64,000 nt of DNA, from contig CP119316.1 in assembly GCA_029202985.1 (NCBI GenBank), forward strand, positions 1 to 64,000. Direction: 5' to 3'. Within the stretch, counting starts at the first letter, position 1. The number at the start of each line of letters is the position of its first letter. This document shows, piece by piece, positions 36,697 through 44,270 of the stretch. The stretch comes from Candidatus Andeanibacterium colombiense (GTDB lineage Bacteria; Pseudomonadota; Alphaproteobacteria; Sphingomonadales; Sphingomonadaceae). A model generated the notes under the pieces. That model did no database searches, was not told the origin of the DNA, and saw nothing but the letters and a program-made list of their open reading frames with translations. Both the position numbers and the translations under genes were made by a program.

Positions 36697-37403
36697 TGAA
36701 AATTCTTCTCAAGCCGGCCATCGCCGCCGGTCTCGCGCTTGCCAGCGCCAGCGCTTTCGCCGCAACCCCGGCACCGGCCACCGGCCCGGTGGTCAAGGGA
36801 ATCGGCGTGATCGATCCGGCCGTGATCGTTTCGGGCAGCACCGCGTTCAAGACCGCCGAGACCCAGCGCCCGGTGACCTACAAGCAATATTACGACCAGG
36901 CGCAGACGCGCGGCGACCAGATCCAGGCACAGCTGAAGCCGCTGTACGACAAGTTCGACGCCGACCGCAAAGCGGCCACCCCGAACACTGCCGACCTGCA
37001 GAAGCAATATGCGACGATCCAGCAGATGCAGCAGCAGGGCCGGCAGGAACTGAACCAGATCCTCCAGCCGGTCGGGCTGAGCCAGGCCTACGTGGAAGAG
37101 CAGATCCAGGACGTGCTGCCCAAGGCAGTCGAGAATGCCGCGACCAAGAAGGGCGTCACGCTGATCCTCAACCGCGATGGCGGCGGCGTGGTCATGCGCG
37201 ATCCGGCCTATAACATGAACGACGAAGTCACCGCCGAGCTCAACGCTCTGCTGCCGACCGCGCAGCTCTCGCCGCCGCCGGGCTGGTTGCCGCGTGAAGA
37301 GCGCGAGCGCCAGGCGCAAGCCCAGGCCGCCAGCGGCCAGTCGGCTCCGGCCGCCGCCGCTCCGGGCACTGCTCCGGCCGGCGCGCCGGCGGATTCGCGC
37401 TAA
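36696..37403 (+). CDS. OmpH/Skp family periplasmic chaperone
   Basis: A 235-residue periplasmic protein of the OmpH/Skp family, which holds unfolded outer-membrane proteins for BamA. A signal peptide (residues 1-22, ending AFA) is followed by GVIDPAVIVSGSTAFKTAETQRP, a helical coiled-coil middle (YDQAQTRGDQIQAQLKPLYDKFDADRKAATP) and a C-terminal Ala/Pro-rich tail. The tail is longer than in classical Skp. It is coupled to bamA through a TGATG overlap. Confidence 0.88.
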   Translation: MKILLKPAIAAGLALASASAFAATPAPATGPVVKGIGVIDPAVIVSGSTAFKTAETQRPVTYKQYYDQAQTRGDQIQAQLKPLYDKFDADRKAATPNTADLQKQYATIQQMQQQGRQELNQILQPVGLSQAYVEEQIQDVLPKAVENAATKKGVTLILNRDGGGVVMRDPAYNMNDEVTAELNALLPTAQLSPPPGWLPREERERQAQAQAASGQSAPAAAAPGTAPAGAPADSR

Positions 37404-37419
37404 GCGACCGACCACGACG

Positions 37420-37890
37420 ATGAGCGAAGAAGCGGGCCAATCCGCCTACGATATTCGGAAGATTCTCAAGGCCTTGCCGCATCGGTATCCGCTGCTGCTG
37501 GTGGACCGCGTGAAGAGCATCGAACTCGGTGAACGCATTCACGCGGTCAAGGCCGTGAGTTTCAACGAAGACTTCTTCCAGGGGCATTTCCCCGGCCAGC
37601 CGGTCATGCCGGGCGTGTTGCAGATCGAGGCGATGGCCCAGGCGGCCGCGATCCTCGGGATCGAGACGCTCGAGCTGGCCGGCACCGGCAAGCTCGTCTA
37701 TTTCATGGGGATCGAGAACGCCAAGTTCCGCGCGATGGTGGAACCGGGGTGCCTGCTCGATCTCCATGTCGAGTTCGTGCAGAAGCGCAGCCGCGTCTAC
37801 AAGTTCAAGGGCGAGGCGAGCGTGGAGGGCAAGGTCACCTGTCAGGTCGAATTCACCGCGATGATCGCCGATCCGCCGAAGGACGTCTGA
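37420..37890 (+). CDS. fabZ: 3-hydroxyacyl-[acyl-carrier-protein] dehydratase FabZ
   Basis: A 156-residue hot-dog-fold dehydratase of type II fatty-acid synthesis. YDIRKILKALPHRYPLLLVDRV, the catalytic His in QGHFPGQPVMPGVLQIEAMAQAA with its Glu, and the later FRAMVEPG are typical. In LPS-making bacteria fabZ usually lies between lpxD and lpxA; here it directly follows ompH and precedes rpmE. Confidence 0.96.
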   Translation: MSEEAGQSAYDIRKILKALPHRYPLLLVDRVKSIELGERIHAVKAVSFNEDFFQGHFPGQPVMPGVLQIEAMAQAAAILGIETLELAGTGKLVYFMGIENAKFRAMVEPGCLLDLHVEFVQKRSRVYKFKGEASVEGKVTCQVEFTAMIADPPKDV

Positions 37891-37893
37891 CCC

Positions 37894-37922
37894 TTGCAAT
37901 TTGCGGCTTCCGTCTGTAGGGG
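37894..37922 (+). promoter_or_regulatory. Possible promoter of rpmE
   Basis: TTGCAA at 37894-37899 is followed after 17 bases by TAGGGG (37917-37922) and a GC-rich discriminator, similar to the pyrH promoter. It is about 65 bases before the rpmE ATG. Confidence 0.4.
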
Positions 37923-37985
37923 CCGCGCTTTCCGAACATCCGCAGGCACCGGTCGGAACCGGTCCGAGCATACGGAGCGATTACG

Positions 37986-38210
37986 ATGAAGGCCGATACC
38001 CATCCCGACTACCACATGATCAAGGTCAACATGACCGATGGTACCGTGTTCGAAACCCGCTCCACCTGGGGCAAGGAAGGCGACACGATGAACCTCGAGA
38101 TCGATCCGACCAGCCACCCGGCCTGGACCGGCGGCCCGCAGCGCATCCAGGATGGCGGCCGCGTCGCCCAGTTCAACAAGCGCTTCGGCGGGCTCACGCT
38201 CAAGAAGTGA
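37986..38210 (+). CDS. rpmE: 50S ribosomal protein L31
   Basis: A 74-residue bL31 protein of the large ribosomal subunit. ADTHPDYHMIKVNMTDGTVFETRSTWGKEGDTMNLEIDPTSHPAW is diagnostic. It is of the zinc-free C-minus type, lacking the CxxC zinc ligands. A strong terminator follows. Confidence 0.95.
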   Translation: MKADTHPDYHMIKVNMTDGTVFETRSTWGKEGDTMNLEIDPTSHPAWTGGPQRIQDGGRVAQFNKRFGGLTLKK

Positions 38211-38229
38211 TTGGCGGATAGCCGACACG

Positions 38230-38260
38230 AAAAGGGCGGTCCTGCGGGGCCGCCCTTTTT
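38230..38260. terminator. Rho-independent terminator after rpmE
   Basis: The stem AAGGGCGG pairs with CCGCCCTT around a ten-base loop and is followed by TTTCGTTTT; the A-run before it suggests bidirectional use. Confidence 0.85.
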
Positions 38261-38319
38261 CGTTTTGGCATTGCGGATGCGGCCGTTCGCAACCGGACTT
38301 CCGCGGTAGCGGGAAACCC

Positions 38320-38967
38320 TCAGGCCGCGTCTTCCCAGCTCCACGGCCGCTCGCGATACCATTTGGTGATCACGTATTTCATCCCCTTGCGCACCTTCAT
38401 CGCGTGGTGGAGCGTCGCCGGGTTGCAGCTCCCATCGGGGCGGCGGTTGTTCCAGCAGACCAGGCGGCCCTGTTCGGGCTGGAACAATTTGTCGATCACC
38501 TTGAAGCGGGTCGCGCCCCCGGCATCGACCGTGTTGAGATAGACCATGAAGGTCCAGGTCCGCTGCCCGGTGGCCGAACAGAAGCGGTCGTAATCGGCGC
38601 CGCTGGGCTCGAAATAATCGGTGTGTGCCTTGAATTCCTGGCCCACTTCATAGCGCTGGCCCTGGATCGGCTCGCCGTGGGCCGCCGAAATCCCGTTGAG
38701 TTCGAGCAGCCGCCGCTCAAGCTCGATCACCGAGGGCTCGGTCGGCGCGAGGTCGCAGGTTTCGCTGGTGCGGAAATAATGGTCGCCGTCGGAATCGGCG
38801 ATCGTCGACGGGCGCCGGTTGGTGTCGATCAGCGCCATCAACTCGCCGCACAGCTCGGGCGGGAGGAAGCCGGGGAGGGTGAACATCTCGATCCGCGGGC
38901 TCGGGACCTGGCGCATGCCGGGGCGGGCGCGAAGGATTTCTGCGGAGGTGTCGCCGGAGGAAAGCAT
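38320..38967 (-). CDS. 2OG-Fe(II) oxygenase, prolyl 4-hydroxylase-like
   Basis: A 215-residue double-stranded beta-helix dioxygenase. The iron triad is His115-x-Asp117 (FKAHTDYF) and a distal His at 187 or 188 (NPATLHHAMKV), and Lys197 (KGMKYVITKWYRERPW) would bind 2-oxoglutarate. GGATRF and VCWNN also fit the prolyl 4-hydroxylase subfamily. The substrate is unknown; protein prolyl or small-molecule hydroxylation are both possible. It is isolated between the rpmE terminator and tRNA-His on the opposite strand. Confidence 0.88.
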   Translation of the reverse strand: MLSSGDTSAEILRARPGMRQVPSPRIEMFTLPGFLPPELCGELMALIDTNRRPSTIADSDGDHYFRTSETCDLAPTEPSVIELERRLLELNGISAAHGEPIQGQRYEVGQEFKAHTDYFEPSGADYDRFCSATGQRTWTFMVYLNTVDAGGATRFKVIDKLFQPEQGRLVCWNNRRPDGSCNPATLHHAMKVRKGMKYVITKWYRERPWSWEDAA

Positions 38968-39110
38968 CGCGCGACGATAGCGCCGCCACCCGCGCGATCA
39001 AGCCCGTGCGGCACCGTGGGCGAGACGCAGTTTTCGCTTTGCTTTGCCGGGGACCTGTGCGAGAGGCGCGCGCTCGCCGGACGTGGTTCGACACCTCCGC
39101 GCGGGCTTGT

Positions 39111-39188
39111 GGCGACCGTAGCTCAGTTGGTTAGAGCGCCGGTTTGTGGTACCGGAGGTCGCGGGTTCGGATCCCGTCGGTCGCCCCA
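39111..39188 (+). tRNA. tRNA-His (GTG)
   Basis: The acceptor GCGACCG pairs with CGGTCGC. The encoded extra G at position -1 (39111) opposite C73 is the histidine identity element. The anticodon loop TTTGTGGT gives GTG. CCA is encoded (39186-39188). Confidence 0.97.
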
Positions 39189-39282
39189 TTCTCCTCCTTG
39201 GGACATGCTCCCGGTTAACTCCCTTGCCGACGCGTGCGGCACCTGCCAAAGCGGCGCGGATTAGCCGGACAGACTCAATCAA

Positions 39283-40002
39283 ATGCACGGTTTCGCCAAT
39301 CCCGCCCGCTTCCTGCGCATCGCCCGCGTGCTGACCGCGCCGTTCCTGGTGGCGGGTCTGGCATTGACTGCTGGCGCGCTGGTCTACGGACTGGTCTATG
39401 CTCCGGCCGAGCGGCTGCAGGGCGATACGGTGCGGATCCTGTTCATCCACGTGCCCGCCGCCTGGCTCGGCATGGCCGGTTGGAGCGCGATCGCGGCGGC
39501 GAGCTTCGTCGAGATCGTCTGGCGCCACCCGCTGGCCGGGATCGCGGCGCGCGCCTCCGCCGCGCCGGGGGCCTTCTTCGCCGCTTTGTGCCTCGCTTCG
39601 GGTTCGCTCTGGGGCCGGCCGGCATGGGGCACCTGGTGGGTGTGGGACGGACGGCTGACCAGCATGCTGGTGCTGCTGTTCCTCTATTTCGGCTACATGG
39701 CGCTGGCCGGGGCGAGCAGCCGCGAAGGCGGGGCGAGCCGGATCGTCGCGATCTTCGGGCTGGTCGGGGCGATCAACATTCCGATCATCCATTATTCGGT
39801 GATCTGGTGGAATTCGCTGCATCAGGCGCCGAGCATCGGCATGGGCGGTTCGGCGATGGCCGGGCCGTTCCTGATCGGGCTGCTGGTCGCGACGATCGGC
39901 TTCACGCTGATTTTCGCCGGTGTCGTGCTGGCGCGGATGCGGGCGCTGCTGGCCGAGATCCAGGCCGAGGCGCGGCTTCGGCGCAAGGCGTTCGAGGGCT
40001 GA
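39283..40002 (+). CDS. ccmC: Heme exporter protein CcmC
   Basis: A 239-residue inner-membrane protein of cytochrome c maturation that presents heme to CcmE. The periplasmic tryptophan-rich WWD domain is WGRPAWGTWWVWDGRLTSML. Heme-ligating histidines are expected in FIHVPAAW and IIHYSVIWW. Six hydrophobic segments are seen. It starts a tightly packed ccmC-D-E-F-G-H-I operon. The genes for the ABC exporter CcmAB are not in the window. Confidence 0.95.
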   Translation: MHGFANPARFLRIARVLTAPFLVAGLALTAGALVYGLVYAPAERLQGDTVRILFIHVPAAWLGMAGWSAIAAASFVEIVWRHPLAGIAARASAAPGAFFAALCLASGSLWGRPAWGTWWVWDGRLTSMLVLLFLYFGYMALAGASSREGGASRIVAIFGLVGAINIPIIHYSVIWWNSLHQAPSIGMGGSAMAGPFLIGLLVATIGFTLIFAGVVLARMRALLAEIQAEARLRRKAFEG

Positions 40003-40006
40003 TCCG

Positions 40007-40159
40007 GTGAAAGAGACGCTCGATCAGTGGAATTTCGTGATCGCGGTCTATGCGATCGGCATCGCCGGCACGCTCGCGCTGGTCGCGTGGAGCTGGGCTT
40101 CGATGAAACGCGCGGAGAAACGCCGTGACGCCGCGCGTTCGGGGCAGCACAAGCAATGA
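40007..40159 (+). CDS. ccmD: Heme exporter protein CcmD
   Basis: A 50-residue single-span protein (DQWNFVIAVYAIGIAGTLALVAWSWASMKRAEKRRDA) with the basic cytoplasmic tail typical of CcmD, which helps release holo-CcmE. The GTG start lies four bases after ccmC. Its stop overlaps the ATG of ccmE by four bases. Confidence 0.88.
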   Translation: MKETLDQWNFVIAVYAIGIAGTLALVAWSWASMKRAEKRRDAARSGQHKQ

Positions 40160-40617
40160 GCCAGCGTCTCGCTCCCAAGCACCAGCGGCTGATGCTGCTC
40201 GGAATCGCACTGGTGGTGCTGGTCGCCGCCGCGCTGATCGCGGCCTGGGGCCTGCGCAACCAGGCGAGCTATTTCTTCCTCCCCGCCGATCTGGTCGCCA
40301 AGCCGCCGGCGCCGGGGCAGGCGATCCGGCTGGGCGGGATGGTCCAGAAGGGCTCGGTCAAGACCGACGCGGACGGACTGACGATCCATTTCCTCGTCGG
40401 CGACGGCAAGGCCCGGGTGCCGGTGACCTATTCCGGCATCGTGCCCGACCTGTTCACCGAAGGTTCGGGCGTGGTCGCCGAAGGCAAGCTCGCGCCAGGC
40501 GGCACCTTCGTGGCCGACAGCCTGCTGGCCAAGCATGACGAGAACTATGTGCCCCGCGAAATGAAGGACATGACCGAGGCGCAGAAGCGCGCCGCGGTGG
40601 CAGAGACCACGAAATGA
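40156..40617 (+). CDS. ccmE: Cytochrome c-type biogenesis heme chaperone CcmE
   Basis: A 153-residue membrane-anchored periplasmic heme chaperone. An N-terminal helix (residues 12-32) is followed by an OB-fold. His127 in SLLAKHDENYVPREM is the residue that binds heme covalently, with the nearby Tyr. It takes heme from CcmC and hands it to CcmF. Its stop overlaps the start of ccmF. Confidence 0.95.
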   Translation: MSQRLAPKHQRLMLLGIALVVLVAAALIAAWGLRNQASYFFLPADLVAKPPAPGQAIRLGGMVQKGSVKTDADGLTIHFLVGDGKARVPVTYSGIVPDLFTEGSGVVAEGKLAPGGTFVADSLLAKHDENYVPREMKDMTEAQKRAAVAETTK

Positions 40618-42566
40618 TCGCGGAATTCGGTCTTGCGGCTTTGTGGCTCGCCGCCGCGCTGGCAGCGCTTCAGTTGCTGTGCGGAGCACTGGTGCTGCGC
40701 AAGGACGAACCCGAAGTGGCCGCGGTGATCTCCGAGATCGTGCGGCCGGTGGCGGTGGTGCAGGGCGTGCTGGCGGCGGTCTCGTTTCTGGCGCTGCTGG
40801 TGTGCTTCGGGCGGCTCGACCTGTCGGTGAAGCTGGTCGCGATGAATTCGCACACGATGCCGCTGATCTTCCAGCTCGCCGCCACCTGGGGGAACCACGA
40901 AGGCTCGATGCTGATGTGGGTGACGATCATGGCGCTCGCGGGAACGCTGATCGCGCTGATCGAACGACGCCTGCCCGAACGCACACTGATCGCGACTCTC
41001 GCCGGGCAGGCTTTCGTCGCCCTCGGCTTCTACGGCTTCATCCTCTATTCCTCGAACCCGTTCGAGCGGCTCGATCCGCCCGCGGCCGAGGGGCTCGGGC
41101 TCAATCCGGCGCTGCAGGACATCGGCTTGGCGTTCCATCCGCCGATGCTCTATCTCGGCTATGTCGGGCTCTCGGTCGCGTTCAGCTTCGCGATCGGCGC
41201 GCTGTTGACCCGGCAGGTGACGCCGGACTTCGCCCGCGCGATGCGCCCGTGGGTGCTCGGCGCGTGGATCTGCCTGACGCTCGGCATCACCGCCGGCTCC
41301 TATTGGGCCTATTACGAGCTCGGCTGGGGCGGCTGGTGGTTCTGGGACCCGACCGAGAACGCCTCGCTGATGCCGTGGCTCGCCGCGACCGCGCTGCTCC
41401 ATTCGGTCAGCGTCCTCGCCGCGCGTGACGCGCTGCGCACCTGGACGATCATGCTCGGCGTGATCGCCTTTTCGATGAGCATGGTCGGCACCTTCCTGGT
41501 CCGGTCGGGCATCCTCACCAGCGTCCACGCTTTCGCGGTCGATCCGAAGCGCGGGGCGTTCATCCTCGTGCTGCTGGCGATCTATATCGGCGGCGCGCTG
41601 ACCCTGTTCGCGGTGCGCGCCGGGACGGTGGCCGAGGGTGAACGCTTCGCGATCACCAGCCGCGAAGGCGCGCTGGTGGTGAACAATGTCGCGCTGTCGG
41701 CACTGCTCGGGATCGTGTTGGTCGGCACGCTCTATCCGCTGGTGACCGAAGCTTACGGGGTCAAGGTGTCGGTCGGGCCGCCTTATTTCACTCCGGTATC
41801 GGCGATGTTCTTCCTGCCGATGCTGGTGGTGCTGGCGGTCGGCCCGCTGCTGCGCTGGCGGCGCGACAGCCTCGAGCGGATCCAGGGGCCGCTGGTGCTG
41901 TTCTTCGTCGTCGCGGTGGCCGCGCTGGCGGGGATCTGGTTCAACACCTCGATCGGGTTCCTCCCGCTGATCGGCATGGCGCTGGCCGCGATGCTGGCGG
42001 TGGCGAGTTTCATGCCGGCCCGGGGGCGATCGCTGCGGCGCCTGCCACTGGCGGTGTGGGGCATGATGATCGCGCATTTCGGGGTCGCGGTCGGGCTGTT
42101 CGGGATGGCGGCGGACAGCGCCTTCACGGTCGAGAAGCTGGTCGCGGTCAGAGAAGGCGAGACGGTCGAGGTCGGCCCGTGGCGGGCGACGCTGAAGACG
42201 GTCGAGCCGGTCGCCGGGCCGAACTGGACCGCGCTCGAGGCCGGGCTGGCGGTCAGCTATGACGGCGGCCCGGGCAAATTGCTCAGCCCGCAGCAGCGCG
42301 AGTTCTGGGCGCCGGTGCAGAAAACCAGCGAATCCGCGCTGCTGACCCGCTGGAACGGCCAGCTCTATACGGTGCTGGGCGACGAAGCGGACGACGGCCG
42401 CTGGCAACTGCGCCTGTGGTGGAAGCCGTTCGTGACCTGGATCTGGTATGGCGGGATCCTGATCGGGCTGGGCGGGCTGCTGTCGCTGCTCGGCCGCGTG
42501 GGCACCGATCTCAAGCGCCGCCATGCGCAGGTACGGATCGCGCGGCGGAAGCGGACCGCCGAATGA
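40614..42566 (+). CDS. ccmF: Heme lyase CcmF/NrfE family subunit
   Basis: A 650-residue polytopic protein that attaches heme to apocytochrome c in the periplasm. The WWD domain is GWGGWWFWDPTENASLMPWL, and conserved heme-ligand regions include NSHTMPLIFQLAATWGNHEGSMLMW and LAFHPPMLYLGYVG. About 14 membrane segments are seen. The ATGA overlaps on both sides support coordinated expression with ccmE and ccmG. Confidence 0.96.
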   Translation: MIAEFGLAALWLAAALAALQLLCGALVLRKDEPEVAAVISEIVRPVAVVQGVLAAVSFLALLVCFGRLDLSVKLVAMNSHTMPLIFQLAATWGNHEGSMLMWVTIMALAGTLIALIERRLPERTLIATLAGQAFVALGFYGFILYSSNPFERLDPPAAEGLGLNPALQDIGLAFHPPMLYLGYVGLSVAFSFAIGALLTRQVTPDFARAMRPWVLGAWICLTLGITAGSYWAYYELGWGGWWFWDPTENASLMPWLAATALLHSVSVLAARDALRTWTIMLGVIAFSMSMVGTFLVRSGILTSVHAFAVDPKRGAFILVLLAIYIGGALTLFAVRAGTVAEGERFAITSREGALVVNNVALSALLGIVLVGTLYPLVTEAYGVKVSVGPPYFTPVSAMFFLPMLVVLAVGPLLRWRRDSLERIQGPLVLFFVVAVAALAGIWFNTSIGFLPLIGMALAAMLAVASFMPARGRSLRRLPLAVWGMMIAHFGVAVGLFGMAADSAFTVEKLVAVREGETVEVGPWRATLKTVEPVAGPNWTALEAGLAVSYDGGPGKLLSPQQREFWAPVQKTSESALLTRWNGQLYTVLGDEADDGRWQLRLWWKPFVTWIWYGGILIGLGGLLSLLGRVGTDLKRRHAQVRIARRKRTAE

Positions 42567-43093
42567 ACCGCTGGAAACTCTGGTTGCCGCTGGTGCTGTT
42601 CGCGGGCTTCTGCCTGGTGGCCGTGTGGCCGCTGCTGCATCCGCCGTCGAGCGACATCCACAGCCAGCTGATCGGCAAGCCGCTGCCGCAATTCTCGCTC
42701 AAGCCCGCCAGCCCGGACCTGCCCGGGGTCTCGACCCAGGATTTCAGGGACGGCAAGCCGAAGCTGCTCAACGTCTTCGCCAGCTGGTGCGTGCCCTGCG
42801 CGGCCGAGGCGCCGCAGCTCGGCCAGCTCCAGCGCCAGGGCGCGACGATCGTCGGGATCGACCTGCGCGACCGGCCCGAGGATCTCGCGCAATTCCTCGC
42901 CGGCAACGGCAATCCCTTCGCCCGGATCGGCGCGGACGACATCGGCGCGGTCCAGCTCGGGATCGGTTCGTCCGGCGTGCCCGAGACCTTCGTGATCGAT
43001 GGCCAGGGCACGATCCGCTACCAGCATATCGGCGACATCCGCCAGGACGACGTCGCGATGCTGCTGGGCAAGCTGAAGGAGGCGGAATCGTGA
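42563..43093 (+). CDS. ccmG: Thiol:disulfide interchange protein CcmG/DsbE
   Basis: A 176-residue membrane-anchored thioredoxin-like protein. The N-terminal anchor covers residues 5-24. The active site is WCVPC with Cys76 and Cys79, and the GVPETFVID segment contains the cis-Pro. It keeps apocytochrome CXXCH cysteines reduced. It overlaps ccmF and ccmH by four bases each. Confidence 0.94.
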   Translation: MNRWKLWLPLVLFAGFCLVAVWPLLHPPSSDIHSQLIGKPLPQFSLKPASPDLPGVSTQDFRDGKPKLLNVFASWCVPCAAEAPQLGQLQRQGATIVGIDLRDRPEDLAQFLAGNGNPFARIGADDIGAVQLGIGSSGVPETFVIDGQGTIRYQHIGDIRQDDVAMLLGKLKEAES

Positions 43094-43512
43094 GGTTCCT
43101 GCTGGCCCTGCTCGCACTCGTGCTCGCGTCGGTGACGCCGGTCCAGCTGGCCGCGCAGGATTCGATGCCCGACGCGCCCTATGCCTACAAGCAGCTCGAG
43201 GATCCGGCGCAGGAAGCGCGGGCAAAGGCGCTGATGGAAACCCTGCGCTGCCTGACCTGCCAGGGCCAGTCGATCGCGGATTCCGACGCGAAGATCGCCG
43301 GCGACATGCGCCACCAGGTTCGTACGCGGATCAAGGCGGGCGAGGATCCGGAGGCGATCCGCGGCTGGCTGATGGAGCGCTATGGCGATTACATCAGCTA
43401 CAAGCCGGAACTGAGCGGTACCACCTGGCCGCTGTTCGCACTGCCGGTGCTGTTGCTGGCGGTCGGCGCGCTGGTGTTGCGCGGACGTTTCGCCAAGAGG
43501 AAAGGCGCATGA
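43090..43512 (+). CDS. ccmH: Cytochrome c-type biogenesis protein CcmH
   Basis: A 140-residue periplasmic thiol protein with a signal peptide, the motif LRCLTCQGQS (Cys54 and Cys57), a three-helix domain, and a C-terminal membrane anchor (PLFALPVLLLAVGALVL). It reduces or presents apocytochrome with CcmG. The GTG start at 43090 overlaps the ccmG stop. It is short, lacking the fused TPR domain found in Escherichia coli; that part is the separate next gene. Confidence 0.94.
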   Translation: MRFLLALLALVLASVTPVQLAAQDSMPDAPYAYKQLEDPAQEARAKALMETLRCLTCQGQSIADSDAKIAGDMRHQVRTRIKAGEDPEAIRGWLMERYGDYISYKPELSGTTWPLFALPVLLLAVGALVLRGRFAKRKGA

Positions 43513-44162
43513 GCTTCGTCTTCGCGATCCTGCTCGCCGCGGCCTCCTTCGCCGCGATCGCGTTCGTCTTCCGCCTGCCGCGCAACGCCTGGACGCTGGT
43601 GCTGACCGCGTTGGTGCTGGGGCTGGCCGGCTATGCCAGCCAGGCCTCGCCCGATCTCGCCGGCGCACCGGGCCATCCGCCGAAGGACGATACCGAGGTC
43701 GACTGGGCGGTGATCGATATGCGCAAGGGTCTCGTCCCGCCGAACCTGCATTCGACCGCGCCGCTGCTGGTGACCGCCGACGCGCTCGCCCGGCGCGGCC
43801 AATATGCCGATGCCGGGGTGCTGCTGCGCGGGATCGTCCATGAAAACCCGAACGATTCGGAAGCCTGGCTCGCGCTTGGCAATGCGCTGACCTTCCAGGC
43901 CGACGGGGTGATGACCAGGGCGGCGTTGCTCGCCTATCGCCGGTCGGAAGCGCTGGCGCCGAACAGCGGGGCCCCGGCGTTCTTCGTCGGCTGGGCGATG
44001 ATCCGCCAAGGCAAACTGCTCGAAGGCCGCCAGGTCTGGGCGGACAAGCTCAAGCAGATGCCGGCCGATGCGCCGGGCCGCGACGAACTGGCCAAGCGAC
44101 TCGCAAATTTCGACCAGATTCTGATGAAACTGGTCCAACAGGGCAATGCAAAGCCGCAGTAA
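43509..44162 (+). CDS. ccmI: CcmI/CycH-like TPR protein of cytochrome c maturation
   Basis: A 217-residue protein with two N-terminal membrane helices (residues 1-20 and 28-45) and a periplasmic TPR region (ADALARRGQYADAGVLLRGIVHENPNDSEAWLALGNALTF...AYRRSEALAPNSGAPAFFVG). CcmI/CycH binds apocytochrome c for the CcmFH lyase. Position at the end of the operon and four-base overlap with ccmH support the call. It is shorter than classical CcmI. Confidence 0.85.
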   Translation: MSFVFAILLAAASFAAIAFVFRLPRNAWTLVLTALVLGLAGYASQASPDLAGAPGHPPKDDTEVDWAVIDMRKGLVPPNLHSTAPLLVTADALARRGQYADAGVLLRGIVHENPNDSEAWLALGNALTFQADGVMTRAALLAYRRSEALAPNSGAPAFFVGWAMIRQGKLLEGRQVWADKLKQMPADAPGRDELAKRLANFDQILMKLVQQGNAKPQ

Positions 44163-44270
44163 ACCGCGGAAATCGACCATATTGCAGTGCGACATGGGGA
44201 CTGCTAATCGCCGTCGCCCGCTCTCGGAATTTTCCGGGCGAGTCTGGCGGTACAGGGGCGTTCGAACTCG

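Noticed and set aside
37953..37980. GGAAC before rpmE as an EcfG promoter
   Set aside because: No CGTT occurs 16 or 17 bases downstream.
44214..44241. Terminator between ccmI and kup
   Set aside because: Seven-base arms with a 14-base loop and no T-run; too weak to call.
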